Shown: piece after piece, positions 1-8,736 of the stretch
Layout: every line of letters begins with the position of its first letter
Numbering within the stretch: position 1 is the first letter of the stretch
From: Alphaproteobacteria bacterium
GTDB lineage: Bacteria; Pseudomonadota; Alphaproteobacteria; Reyranellales; Reyranellaceae
DNA length: 64,000 bases
Assembly (NCBI GenBank): GCA_017308235.1
Contig: JAFKFL010000009.1
Span: forward strand, 248,001 to 312,000
Direction of reading: 5' to 3'
Translations under genes and position numbers: made by a program
The notes under the pieces: model-generated
The model's database searches: none
The model's input: only the letters and a program-made list of their open reading frames with translations
What the model was told of the DNA's origin: nothing

Positions 1-1390
1 GGACGAGAAGTTCGAGGTGAAGCCCCAGATGGTCGACAAGTGGAGCGTGTCACCGGACAAGCTCACCTGGACCTTCACCTTGCGTGATGGGCTCGCGTGG
101 ACCAACGGCCAGCCGGTCACGGCCGAAGATTGCATTGCCTCGATCAAGCGCTGGGGCGCCAAGGACTCGATGGGCCAGAAGATGATGGCCTCCGTCGAGG
201 GCTTCGAGGCGGTCGACGCCAAGACCTTCCGGATGAAGATGAAGGAGCCGTACGGCCTGGTGCTCGAGTCGCTTGGCAAGCCGTCATCGAACGTGCCCTT
301 CATGATGCCGAAGAAGACGGCCGAAACCGACCCCAACACCCAGATCAAGATCGAGGATGTGATCGGCTCCGGTCCGTTCATCTTCAAGGCCGACGAGTGG
401 AAGCCGGGCGAGAAGGTAGTGTTCGTCAAGAACGCGAACTACAAGCCGCGTTCTGAGCCGCCCTCCGGCCTCTCCGGCGGCAAGGTTGTCAAGGTCGACC
501 GTGTCGAGTGGATCGCCATGCCGGACGTGCAGACCCAGGTGGCGGCAATCCAGAATGGCGAGATCGACTTCATCGAATCGCCCGGCCACGACCTGCTGCC
601 GCTGCTCTCCAAGGACAAGAACATCAAGCTGGTCGATTGGAATCCACTCGGCAACCAGTACACCTTCCGTTTCAACTCGCTATTCAAGCCGTTCGACAAC
701 CCCAAGATTCGCCATGCCGTCATGGTCGCGTTCGGCCAGGAGGAGTTCCTGAAGGCGACAATCGGCAATCCGAAGTACTACAAGGTCTGCAAGGCGCCGT
801 TCGTCTGCGGCACGCCGCTGGGAAGCGACGAAGGCATGTCGGGCGTGCTGAACGGAGACGCCGCCAAGGCCAAGGAGCTGCTGAAGGAAGCCGGTTACGA
901 TGGCACGCCGGTTGTGCTGATGCAGTCGACCGACCTGCAGGTACTGACCAACCTCGCGCCGGTCGCCAAGGCGCAGCTCGAAGCCGCGGGCTTCAAGGTC
1001 AACATGCAGGCGATGGACTGGCAGACGCTGGTCGGCCGCCGCACCAAGAAGGACCCGCCGGACAAGGGCGGCTGGAACGCCTTCCTGACCTCCTGGGTCT
1101 CGGCCGACATCCTTAATCCGGTGAGTTCCGGCTTCTTCAACGCCTCGTGCGAGAAGGCGATGTTCGGCTGGCCGTGCGACGCCACCATCGAGAAGATGCG
1201 CGACGCCTTCTCCAAGGAGACCGATCCGGCCAAGCAGAAGCAGATCGCGATGGATCTGCAGAAGTACTGGGTCGACCACCCGACCCATATCAATGTCGGT
1301 CAGTGGTACCAGCCGGCCGTCATGCGCACCAATATCGACGGCATGATGACCTCGCCCGTGCCGGTTTTCTGGAACATGACCAAGAAATAG
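1..1390 (+). CDS. ABC transporter solute-binding protein, family 5 (5'-truncated)
   Basis: Periplasmic solute-binding protein of the DppA/OppA (SBP_bac_5) type, delivering peptides or similar solutes to the permease encoded downstream. The reading frame is open from base 2, so the N-terminus and signal peptide lie outside the window; 462 residues are visible. Family features include the segment VSPDKLTWTFTLRDGLAWTN near the visible start and a C-terminal lobe with GGWNAFLTSW. It matches the next gene along its whole length, so the two are tandem paralogs. An apparent GTG start at 17 is an artefact of the truncation, because the frame continues upstream with residues that align to the paralog. 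Function is confident; the substrate cannot be read. Confidence 0.93.
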   Translation, partial: DEKFEVKPQMVDKWSVSPDKLTWTFTLRDGLAWTNGQPVTAEDCIASIKRWGAKDSMGQKMMASVEGFEAVDAKTFRMKMKEPYGLVLESLGKPSSNVPFMMPKKTAETDPNTQIKIEDVIGSGPFIFKADEWKPGEKVVFVKNANYKPRSEPPSGLSGGKVVKVDRVEWIAMPDVQTQVAAIQNGEIDFIESPGHDLLPLLSKDKNIKLVDWNPLGNQYTFRFNSLFKPFDNPKIRHAVMVAFGQEEFLKATIGNPKYYKVCKAPFVCGTPLGSDEGMSGVLNGDAAKAKELLKEAGYDGTPVVLMQSTDLQVLTNLAPVAKAQLEAAGFKVNMQAMDWQTLVGRRTKKDPPDKGGWNAFLTSWVSADILNPVSSGFFNASCEKAMFGWPCDATIEKMRDAFSKETDPAKQKQIAMDLQKYWVDHPTHINVGQWYQPAVMRTNIDGMMTSPVPVFWNMTKK

Positions 1391-1403
1391 CGGCGTAAGT
1401 CGC

Positions 1404-1468
1404 GGGCACGCGGGCGCAGCCTGCGTGCCCATCGACGAGGGCGGGCCTGGCATCCGCCTTCCTCGATG
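1404..1468 (+). terminator. Two consecutive hairpins between the paralogous binding-protein genes
   Basis: The first hairpin has arms GGGCACGC (1404-1411) and GCGTGCCC (1423-1430). The second, about 1430-1468, pairs an arm starting CATCGA with one ending TCGATG, with two mismatches. Neither is followed by a T tract, so they could stabilise the upstream mRNA end or give partial termination rather than a full stop. Confidence 0.45.
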
Positions 1469-1492
1469 GGCGGATGGTGAAGAGGGGCTTCG

Positions 1493-3079
1493 ATGATACC
1501 GACGATCAAGAGACGTACATTCGGCGTGCTGACCGCTGGCGCTTTCGTGGCGGCCACCGGCGCTGCACGCGCCGACGACAAGAAGGTCCTGCGCTTCGTG
1601 CAAAACGGCAACATGTCGATCCTGGACCCGATCTGGACGACAGCCTACGTCACGCGCACGCACGGATACTTCATCTACGACACGCTGTTTTCGATGGACG
1701 AGCACAACGCCATCAAGCCGCAGATGGTCGACAAGTATGAAGTTTCGCCGGACCGTACGGAGTGGACCTTCGTCCTGCGCGACGGGCTGGAATGGCACGA
1801 CGGGAAGCCCGTGACGGCGGAGGACTGCATCCCCTCCATCAAGCGCTGGGGCGCGCGCGATTCGATGGGCTTGAAGCTCATGGAGTTCGTCAAGGACTTC
1901 AAGGTGGTGAATGACAAAACCTTCACCATGATCCTGAAGGAGCCCTACGGGCTTGTGCTCGAATCACTGGGCAAGCCGAGCTCGAACGTGCCTTTCATGA
2001 TGCCCAAGCGCATTGCCGAGACCGATCCGTTCAAGCAGATCGACAGCCAGATCGGCTCCGGCCCGTTCATCTACGTCAACGCCGAGTCCAAGCCTGGCGA
2101 GAAGCACGTCTACGTCAAGAACACGAAGTACAAGCCGCGCAACGAGCCGCCTTCGGGTCTGTCGGGCGGCAAGGTCGTGAAGATGGAACGGGTCGAGATC
2201 ATCGAGATGCCCGATCCGCAGCAGCAGGTGAACGCCATCATCGCCGGCGAGATCGATCTGATCGAGCAGCCGCCGCATGACTTGCTGCCGATCATGAAGG
2301 CCGACAAGGGCATGCAGCTGGTCGACTGGAACCCGCTTGGCCAGCAGTTCGTCTACCGTTTCAACCATGTACAGCCGCCTTTCAACAACCCCAAGATCCG
2401 CAGGGCCGCGCTCCTGGCGGTCCGGCAGGAGGACTATCTCAAGGCGACCGTGGGCGAGCCGCAGTTCTACAAAGTGAGCTCGGCCGCCTTCATCTCCGGT
2501 ACGCCCAATGCGTTTGAAGCGCCGAACGGCTTCCTGGTGAAGCCCGACTACGAGAAGGCAAAGGCGCTCCTCAAGGAGGCCGGCTACGACGGCACGCCGG
2601 TCGTGCTGATGCAGTCGACCACGCTGCCCGTGCTCACGAACACGGCGCCCGTCACCAAGGCAGCGCTGGAGCAAGTCGGCTTCAAGGTCGATATGCAAAC
2701 CATGGACTGGCAGACGCTGGTGTCGCGACGGACCAAGAAGGACCCGCCGAACCAGGGCGGCTGGAACATCTTCCATACCTTCACCGTGGCGGCCGATATC
2801 CTGAACCCGATCTCCAACACCTACATGGTGGCGCAGGGCGACAAGTCGTGGTTCGGCTGGCCGACCGATCCGGATATGGAGAAGCTGCGCAACGCCTATG
2901 CCAAGGAAACCGACGCGGCAAAGGCCAAGGAGCTGGCACTGGCGGTGCAGAACCGGGCGATCGAGACCGCGCAATACGGCTGGATCGGCCAGTGGTATGG
3001 ACCCGGCGCCGCTCGCAAGAACGTTACTGGCTGGCTCAAGGCGCCCGTGCCGGTAATGTGGAATGTCGAAAAAGCGTGA
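1493..3079 (+). CDS. ABC transporter solute-binding protein, family 5 (Tat-exported)
   Basis: 528-residue family 5 solute-binding protein, paralog of the gene just upstream. Residues 6-10 (KRRTF) followed by a hydrophobic stretch and ARA near residue 27 form a twin-arginine signal peptide, so it is probably folded before export. The remainder follows the DppA pattern, for example SPDRTEWTFVLRDGLEWHDG and DWQTLVSRRTKKDPP. The ATG at 1493 is preceded by an AGGGG ribosome site. It lies 63 bases before the permease gene, separated by a hairpin, which usually lets the binding protein be made in excess. The substrate is unknown; dipeptides, oligopeptides or other small polar solutes are all possible in this family. 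Confidence 0.95.
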   Translation: MIPTIKRRTFGVLTAGAFVAATGAARADDKKVLRFVQNGNMSILDPIWTTAYVTRTHGYFIYDTLFSMDEHNAIKPQMVDKYEVSPDRTEWTFVLRDGLEWHDGKPVTAEDCIPSIKRWGARDSMGLKLMEFVKDFKVVNDKTFTMILKEPYGLVLESLGKPSSNVPFMMPKRIAETDPFKQIDSQIGSGPFIYVNAESKPGEKHVYVKNTKYKPRNEPPSGLSGGKVVKMERVEIIEMPDPQQQVNAIIAGEIDLIEQPPHDLLPIMKADKGMQLVDWNPLGQQFVYRFNHVQPPFNNPKIRRAALLAVRQEDYLKATVGEPQFYKVSSAAFISGTPNAFEAPNGFLVKPDYEKAKALLKEAGYDGTPVVLMQSTTLPVLTNTAPVTKAALEQVGFKVDMQTMDWQTLVSRRTKKDPPNQGGWNIFHTFTVAADILNPISNTYMVAQGDKSWFGWPTDPDMEKLRNAYAKETDAAKAKELALAVQNRAIETAQYGWIGQWYGPGAARKNVTGWLKAPVPVMWNVEKA

Positions 3080-3087
3080 TCTGAAAT

Positions 3088-3126
3088 CCGCCGCCCTGAT
3101 CCGGCTGGTTCGGATCGGGGCGGTGG
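3088..3126 (+). terminator. Attenuator-like hairpin between binding protein and permease
   Basis: Bases 3088-3104 and 3111-3126 are inverted repeats with about two mismatches (the core GATCCG pairs with CGGATC) and there is no T run. Its position is typical of partial terminators or mRNA-stabilising stems that set a high binding-protein to permease ratio in ABC operons. Confidence 0.5.
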
Positions 3127-3142
3127 CTTGAGTACATAGCCC

Positions 3143-4084
3143 ATGATCGATTTCATCGCCCGCCGTCTCGTCGCCATCATCCCCGTGCTTGCGGTGGTGG
3201 CGGTCTTCGTCTTCCTCATGTTGCGTCTCACGCCGGGCGATCCAGCAGCCGTGATCGCCGGCGACAACGCCACGTCTGAACAGATCGACCTCATCCGGGC
3301 CAAGCTCGGTCTCGATCTGCCGATCTGGCAGCAGTTCTTCATCTGGATCAGCGATATCCTGCGCGGCAATTTCGGCGAGAGCTTCTTCTTCAAGAAGACC
3401 GTAACCGAGCTGATTGCCCAGCGTCTCGAGCCGACACTTGCGCTGTCGATATGCACCTTGATCGTCGCGGTGACGACTGCGGTGCCACTCGGCGTCATCG
3501 CTGCCTATCGCCACGGTTCGCTGCTCGACCGCGTCGTCATGGGCTTCTCGGTCATGGGCTTCTCGCTGCCGACCTTCGTCATTGGCTATTGCCTGATCTA
3601 CATCTTTGCCATCGACCTCGGCTGGCTGCCTGTACAGGGTTACACGCGCATCGGCGCCGATTTCGGCGGCTTCATCGAGCACATGATCCTGCCCAGCATC
3701 ACGCTCGGCATCATCTATGTCGCGCTGATTGCCCGCATCACGCGCGCTTCGGTGCTGGAGGTGCTGAACGAGGACTACATCCGCACCGCACGCGCCAAGG
3801 GCTTGTCGAATCGGGTCGTGCTGATGCGCCATGCCTTGCGCAACGCCGCCGTGCCCATCCTGACCGTGATCGGCATCGGCATCGCCCTGCTGATCGGCGG
3901 CGCCGTCGTGACTGAAACCGTGTACGGCCTGCCGGGACTGGGCCGCCTCACGGTCGAAGCGGTGCTGAGCCGCGACTTCCCGACCATCCAGGCCGTCATC
4001 CTGATGTTTTCGGTCGTCTACGTCGTCATCAATCTCTTGATCGACATCAGCTACACCCTGTTCGATCCGAGGATCCGCTATTGA
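3143..4084 (+). CDS. ABC transporter permease, DppB/OppB type
   Basis: 313-residue inner-membrane permease. It begins with a hydrophobic segment (IARRLVAIIPVLAVVAVFVF) and has the DppB signature LMLRLTPGDPA at about residues 30-40, several further membrane spans, and the cytoplasmic EAA coupling loop around EDYIRTARAKGLSNRVVLMRHAL, which contacts the ATPase. It pairs with the next gene, whose TTG start overlaps its stop by four bases, indicating translational coupling. The last residues (YTLFDPRIRY) are the usual end of this family. Confidence 0.95.
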   Translation: MIDFIARRLVAIIPVLAVVAVFVFLMLRLTPGDPAAVIAGDNATSEQIDLIRAKLGLDLPIWQQFFIWISDILRGNFGESFFFKKTVTELIAQRLEPTLALSICTLIVAVTTAVPLGVIAAYRHGSLLDRVVMGFSVMGFSLPTFVIGYCLIYIFAIDLGWLPVQGYTRIGADFGGFIEHMILPSITLGIIYVALIARITRASVLEVLNEDYIRTARAKGLSNRVVLMRHALRNAAVPILTVIGIGIALLIGGAVVTETVYGLPGLGRLTVEAVLSRDFPTIQAVILMFSVVYVVINLLIDISYTLFDPRIRY

Positions 4085-5016
4085 CCGCGATCATCGAAGA
4101 AGCCGTTGACTCGGCTGCCATTGCGTCAGCCTCGTCCAAGCGCAAGCCGCTGTGGCAGCTAGCCATCCGCAACCCCGCCGTCATCTTCGGTGGCGCCATT
4201 CTGCTCATCATGGTTGCGATTGCTGTCCTGGCGCCTTTCCTTGGCACGGTCGATCCCACGCGCATCGATCCGGCGGCACGCAACAAGAAGCCGGGAACGG
4301 AGATCACCTACCGGCTCGACAATGGCACGTCGTTCAAGCACGAGGCCTACATGGGCACCGACACGCTGGGTCGCGATGTCTATAGCCGCGTGCTCTACGG
4401 CACCCGGGTATCGCTGATCGTCGGTATCTCCGTCGCCGTGCTCGCCCTCGCCTTCGGCTTGGTCATCGGCATGGTGTCGGGTTACATCCGATGGCTCGAC
4501 GGCATCATCATGCGCATCATGGACGGGCTGATGGCGATCCCTGGCATATTGCTTGCGATCGCGCTGGTCTCGATCTGGCGCGCGGGCCTGATCACCGTGA
4601 TCTTCGCCATCGTCGTGCCCGAGGTGCCGCGCGTCGTACGCCTCGTGCGATCGATTGTGCTGACGGTCCGCGAGGAACCCTATGTCGAAGGCGCGATTTC
4701 GGTCGGCACGCCGACATGGACGCTGATGTTCCGCCACATCCTGCCCAACACGATCGCGCCGTTGATCGTGCAGGGCACCTTCACGGCGGCGGCCGCGATC
4801 ATCACCGAGGCGATCCTGAGCTTCCTCGGCATCGGCATCCCACCCGAGACGCCGAGTTGGGGCAACATCATGTCGGAAGGGCGTACCCTGTTCCGCATCT
4901 TCCCGCACAACATCCTCTATCCGGGCATCTTCCTCGCGCTTGCCGTGCTTGCCATCAATGTGATGGGCGACGGCCTGCGTGACACGCTCGATCCCAAGAT
5001 GAGCAAGAAAGTTTGA
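4081..5016 (+). CDS. ABC transporter permease, DppC/OppC type
   Basis: 311-residue partner permease. After a cytoplasmic N-terminal tail comes a first membrane span near residues 35-58, a periplasmic loop with the family motif MGTDTLGRDVYSRVLYGTR, and then the binding-protein-dependent permease fold with an EAA loop (REEPYVEGAISVGTPTWTLM). The C-terminus carries LAINVMGDGLRDTLDPK, characteristic of DppC. The TTG start is chosen because it overlaps the dppB stop (4081-4084) and gives the full family N-terminus. The stop overlaps an in-frame TTG of the next reading frame, but the better start of that gene is 36 bases further on. Confidence 0.95.
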   Translation: MTAIIEEAVDSAAIASASSKRKPLWQLAIRNPAVIFGGAILLIMVAIAVLAPFLGTVDPTRIDPAARNKKPGTEITYRLDNGTSFKHEAYMGTDTLGRDVYSRVLYGTRVSLIVGISVAVLALAFGLVIGMVSGYIRWLDGIIMRIMDGLMAIPGILLAIALVSIWRAGLITVIFAIVVPEVPRVVRLVRSIVLTVREEPYVEGAISVGTPTWTLMFRHILPNTIAPLIVQGTFTAAAAIITEAILSFLGIGIPPETPSWGNIMSEGRTLFRIFPHNILYPGIFLALAVLAINVMGDGLRDTLDPKMSKKV

Positions 5017-5048
5017 CCGCAGGTCGGGATGACGGTGGAGAAGTATTG

Positions 5049-6677
5049 ATGTCCGACCAAAAGCCGGTTCTCGAGGTCAAGAACCTGAGCGTCGCCTTGC
5101 CGCAAGGTGGCGACCGCCTCCATGCCGTCGAAAAGGTGAGCTTCACCGTCAAGCCGGGCGAGATCGTCTGCTTGGTAGGCGAATCCGGTTCGGGCAAGTC
5201 CGTGATCGCCTTCACCATCATGGGGCTGCTGGCCAAGGCATTGAAGCCGGTTTCGGGCGAGATCCTGCTGCAGGGCGAGAACGTGCTGGCGGCCAACGAG
5301 GCCCGACTGCGCGAGCTGCGCTGCACGCGCATGTCGATGATTTTCCAGGAGCCGATGACCGCGCTCAATCCGGTCATGACCTGCGGCGAGCAGATCGATG
5401 AGGTGCTGCGCACGCACACCAAACTCGACACCACGCAGCGCAAGACCAAGATCATCGGCATCCTGACGCGAGTGAAGCTGCCGGAGCCGGAGCGCATCTA
5501 CGCTTCCTTCCCGCACCAGCTTTCGGGCGGCCAGCGCCAGCGCATCATGATCGCCATGGCGCTGGTGCTCGATCCCGTGCTGCTGATCGCCGATGAGCCG
5601 ACCACGGCGCTCGATGTCACCACGCAAGCCGAGATCCTGAAGCTGGTTGCCGAGCTGCAGGAAGGCCAGGGCACGGGCGTGCTGTTCATCACCCATGATT
5701 TCGGCGTCGTCGCCGAGATCGCCCATCGCGTCGCCGTGCTGCGCTGGGGCGAGCTGGTCGAGATGGGACCGACCGAGCAGATCCTGTCACGCCCCCAGCA
5801 GCCCTACACGCGCATGCTGATCTCCTCCGTGCCCTCGATCCATCCGGCCCATCGCGGCGTCCGGCTGGAAAAGGAGACGGTCTTGCGCACAGAGAAGCTC
5901 GGCAAGACCTATGCCGGCAAATCCTTCTTCCAGAAGGCGCGCGTCGTGAAGGCTGCCGTCGACGTCGACCTCGACATCAGACGGGGCGAAACGCTCGGCA
6001 TCGTGGGCGAGTCAGGCTCGGGCAAATCGACGGTGGCGCGCTGCATCGCCCGCCTGATCGATCCGACCGAAGGCAAGGTGTTCCTGGGCAAAACAGAGAT
6101 CGCCACCATCTCGCCCTCGAAGCTGCGCCCGCATCGGCGGAAGGTGCAGATCGTCTTCCAGGATCCCTACCGCTCGCTCAATCCTCGCATCACGGTGGGC
6201 GATTCGATCATCGAGGGGCCGATGAATTTCGGTCTCAAGCGCGGCGAGGCACTCGCGCGTGCGCGCAAGCTGATGGAGACGGTCCAGCTCGATCCCAATG
6301 CGCTCGACCGCTACCCGCACCAGTTCTCCGGCGGCCAGCGACAGCGCATTTGCATCGCCCGGGCGTTGGCGATGGAACCCGAGCTCTTGATCGCCGACGA
6401 GGCGGTCTCGGCACTCGACGTCTCGGTGCAGAAGCAGGTGCTGGGGCTGTTGGACGAGATTCGCCAGCGCCTGAACCTCGCCGTCCTGTTCATCACCCAT
6501 GACCTGCGGGTGGCAGCACAGATCTGCGATTTCGTCGCCGTGATGAGCCAGGGCCGCGTCGTCGAGTATGGCGCCGCCGAGCAGGTGTTCGGTGCTCCCA
6601 AGCACGACTACACCAAGTCCCTGTTTGCCGCCGCGCCCGGCCGCGACTGGGAGTTCGGCAAGTTCGCCACCGCGTGA
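5049..6677 (+). CDS. ABC transporter ATP-binding protein, fused DppD-DppF type
   Basis: 542-residue double ATPase powering the importer. The first nucleotide-binding domain (about residues 5-260) has Walker A GESGSGKS, signature LSGGQRQR and Walker [13 protein letters not shown]. The second (about 290-530) repeats [16 protein letters not shown] and [12 protein letters not shown]. Separate DppD and DppF proteins exist in enterics; the fused form is common in Proteobacteria. ATG at 5049 is chosen over an in-frame TTG at 5013 because GGAG at 5037-5040 lies eight bases upstream. It completes a five-gene operon: two binding proteins, two permeases and one ATPase. Confidence 0.95.
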   Translation: MSDQKPVLEVKNLSVALPQGGDRLHAVEKVSFTVKPGEIVCLVGESGSGKSVIAFTIMGLLAKALKPVSGEILLQGENVLAANEARLRELRCTRMSMIFQEPMTALNPVMTCGEQIDEVLRTHTKLDTTQRKTKIIGILTRVKLPEPERIYASFPHQLSGGQRQRIMIAMALVLDPVLLIADEPTTALDVTTQAEILKLVAELQEGQGTGVLFITHDFGVVAEIAHRVAVLRWGELVEMGPTEQILSRPQQPYTRMLISSVPSIHPAHRGVRLEKETVLRTEKLGKTYAGKSFFQKARVVKAAVDVDLDIRRGETLGIVGESGSGKSTVARCIARLIDPTEGKVFLGKTEIATISPSKLRPHRRKVQIVFQDPYRSLNPRITVGDSIIEGPMNFGLKRGEALARARKLMETVQLDPNALDRYPHQFSGGQRQRICIARALAMEPELLIADEAVSALDVSVQKQVLGLLDEIRQRLNLAVLFITHDLRVAAQICDFVAVMSQGRVVEYGAAEQVFGAPKHDYTKSLFAAAPGRDWEFGKFATA

Positions 6678-6701
6678 TAGGCTAGCCGCACCACAAGGAA
6701 A

Positions 6702-6716
6702 GTGCCCATCGGGCAC
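6702..6716 (+). terminator. Short GC hairpin after the ABC operon
   Basis: GTGCCC (6702-6707) pairs with GGGCAC (6711-6716) around a three-base loop, 25 bases after the ATPase stop. There is no T tract, so it is a weak or Rho-assisted end at best. Confidence 0.3.
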
Positions 6717-6781
6717 CTGGCGCCGCGCCTCCCCCTGACGATCGCCAGGCCAGGACTGTGAGTCGTGTCAGGGAGGTTTCC

Positions 6782-6997
6782 ATGGCCGAGAGCGTCTACA
6801 AGGTGGTCGAGCTGGTCGGCACCAGCAGTGAATCCTGGGAAAAGGCGGCAAAGGCGGCGGTCGAACGGGCCGGCGAGTCGCTGCGCGACCTGCGGGTCGC
6901 CGAAGTCGTCGAGCAGGATATCGTCATGGAGGACGGCAAGGTCTCGGCCTATCGCACCAAGCTGAAACTCTCCTTCAAGTACGAAGGCAAGGACTGA
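6782..6997 (+). CDS. Dodecin family flavin-binding protein
   Basis: 71-residue protein with the dodecin pattern: MAESVYKVVELVGTS at the start, SWEKAAKAAVERAGESLRDLRVAEV forming the helix and strand, and a lysine-rich end. Dodecins assemble as hollow dodecamers that store or buffer riboflavin, FMN or FAD in the cytoplasm. The usual length is about 65-75 residues. ATG 6782 is preceded by GGGAGG at about 6770-6775; an upstream GTG at 6758 in the same frame is rejected. It stands alone between the ABC operon and the AidB-like flavoprotein gene, so a link to flavin demand of that neighbour is only suggestive. Confidence 0.9.
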   Translation: MAESVYKVVELVGTSSESWEKAAKAAVERAGESLRDLRVAEVVEQDIVMEDGKVSAYRTKLKLSFKYEGKD

Positions 6998-7045
6998 GCG
7001 GCCGAACGCAGCAGCGAAGCGTTCTGTAACCGCAGTTCGACGTCG

Positions 7046-7072
7046 GGCACGACCGGCCCTGCCGGTCGTGCC
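7046..7072 (+). terminator. Perfect 11-bp hairpin downstream of dodecin
   Basis: GGCACGACCGG (7046-7056) and CCGGTCGTGCC (7062-7072) pair perfectly around a five-base loop, about 50 bases after the dodecin stop. No T tract follows, but it is the most stable structure between the two genes and probably marks the transcript end or protects it. Confidence 0.55.
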
Positions 7073-7114
7073 GATGGCGCTTGCGCGGCGAACCATCCGG
7101 TCCAAACTGTGCGC

Positions 7115-8725
7115 ATGACCTCCGGATTCCTCGAAGACGCCTCGTTCAACCAGTCGCCTGCGTTCGGCGATGTCGACCTTTTCTGCGCCGATAAGCCGCT
7201 CAGCGACGCGGCAGCGCGCTATGGGCTCGACCTGCAAGCGCTCGCGGCGTGCGGCAAGGACTACGGCTCGGCCGAGACGCTCGATCTCGGCCGTGTCGCC
7301 AACGAGAACCCGCCCAAGCTCCGGATCATGGACGGCAAGGGCAACCGCGTCGACTTCGTTGAGTTTCACCCCGCCTATCATGCGTTGATGGCCAAGAGCA
7401 TCGGCTGGGGCATCCACTGCTCGGCACATGACAGCAGTGAACCGGCCGGCCCGATGGCCAGCCGGGCCGTTCGGCTCTATCTCGCCACCCAGGCGGAAAG
7501 CGGCCATCTCTGCCCTGTCACCATGACCCATGCCTGCATCGGCGCGCTCAAGGCCGAGCCCGCGCTGCTGCAGAAGTGGCAACCCAAGATCCTGTCGCGC
7601 CACTACGATCCGCGGCCACTGCCGTGGTGGGAGAAGACGGGCGTCACGCTCGGCATGGGCATGACCGAGCGGCAGGGCGGCACCGACGTGCGCGCCAACA
7701 TCACCCTCGCCAAGACGGCCGGGGACCATGTCGAGATCAGCGGCCATAAGTGGTTCATGTCGGCCCCGATGTGCGATGCCTTTCTGGTGTTGGCTCAGGG
7801 CGACGGCGGGCTCACCTGCTATCTGATGCCCCGCTACCGGCCCGATGGAAGCCAGAACGGCCTGCGCTTCCAGCGCCTCAAGGACAAGCTCGGCAACAAG
7901 TCGAATGCATCGTCCGAGGTGGAGTTCCATTCCGCCTACGCCGAGCGAGTGGGGCCCGAAGGTGCGGGCGTGCGCACCATCATCGAGATGGTGAACCTCA
8001 CCCGGCTTGACTGCGCCATCGCCTCGGCCGGACAGATGCGCTTTGGCCTCAGCCAGGCGCTGAACCACATCCGCAACCGCTCGGTGTTCCAGCGCAGGCT
8101 CGCCGATCAGCCGGCGATGCGCGCCGTGGTGACCGATCTGGCGCTGGAACTCGAGGCGCAGGTGGCGCTGGTGTTCCGTCTCGCCCACGCGGTCGACAAG
8201 GGCGAGACCGCCTATGCGCGCTTGCTGACACCGGCCGTGAAATTCCTGGTCTGCAAGAGCACGCCGCAGGTCGTGTACGAGTCACTCGAGTGCCTGGGCG
8301 GCAACGGCTACACCGAGGATCTGCCGATGGCGCGTCTCTATCGCGAGGCGCCGCTCAATGCGATCTGGGAAGGCTCGGGTAATGTGATGGCGCTCGACGT
8401 CCTGCGCGCCGCCGGCCGTCAACCGGAGGCGACAATGGAAACAGTCGCCGCGCTGGCACACACCGCCAAGCAAGCCTTCGACGTACGGCCACTGGTCTCG
8501 GCATTCGAACGCACACTCAAGTCGCCCGACGCGGAACGACGCGCGCGTTTCCTGTGCGAGGGCCTCGCCCGCATCGCTGCCCTGGCGGCGCTCGCCGAGG
8601 CCAATTCACCCTTCGCGACCCTTTACGGTGAGGCACGACTGGGCACCGGGCACTTCGCGCAATTCGGTACGGCCGATCTCGGCAGCGCGGAGACTACGCT
8701 GATGGATCGCGCCCTCGCCGCCTGA
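7115..8725 (+). CDS. AidB-like acyl-CoA dehydrogenase family flavoprotein
   Basis: 536-residue member of the acyl-CoA dehydrogenase superfamily resembling E. coli AidB (541 residues), induced by alkylation damage. The family segment TLGMGMTERQGGTDVRAN (about residues 187-205) and the closing motif LECLGGNGYTEDLPMARLYREAPLNAIWEGSGNVMALDVLR are AidB-type. FAD binding in the cytosol is expected. The ATG at 7115 is chosen; a GTG two codons earlier is possible. The gene is not next to ada or alkB here, so a role in DNA protection rests on family similarity; isovaleryl-CoA dehydrogenase-like activity is the alternative. An AraC regulator follows after 11 bases. Confidence 0.85.
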   Translation: MTSGFLEDASFNQSPAFGDVDLFCADKPLSDAAARYGLDLQALAACGKDYGSAETLDLGRVANENPPKLRIMDGKGNRVDFVEFHPAYHALMAKSIGWGIHCSAHDSSEPAGPMASRAVRLYLATQAESGHLCPVTMTHACIGALKAEPALLQKWQPKILSRHYDPRPLPWWEKTGVTLGMGMTERQGGTDVRANITLAKTAGDHVEISGHKWFMSAPMCDAFLVLAQGDGGLTCYLMPRYRPDGSQNGLRFQRLKDKLGNKSNASSEVEFHSAYAERVGPEGAGVRTIIEMVNLTRLDCAIASAGQMRFGLSQALNHIRNRSVFQRRLADQPAMRAVVTDLALELEAQVALVFRLAHAVDKGETAYARLLTPAVKFLVCKSTPQVVYESLECLGGNGYTEDLPMARLYREAPLNAIWEGSGNVMALDVLRAAGRQPEATMETVAALAHTAKQAFDVRPLVSAFERTLKSPDAERRARFLCEGLARIAALAALAEANSPFATLYGEARLGTGHFAQFGTADLGSAETTLMDRALAA

Positions 8726-8736
8726 GCCAGACCTGG

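Noticed and set aside
680-3832. Long open frames on the minus strand across the binding-protein and permease genes
   Set aside because: High G+C leaves antisense frames open; the plus-strand proteins are full-length, recognisable family members and the antisense products show biased His/Arg/Leu composition without motifs.
5013-5048. TTG start overlapping the DppC stop for the double ATPase
   Set aside because: ATG 5049 has a well-placed GGAG and yields the normal family N-terminus.
6608-8188. 526-codon minus-strand frame opposite dodecin and the AidB-like gene
   Set aside because: It runs through two well-supported plus-strand genes, has no ribosome site and no recognisable domain.
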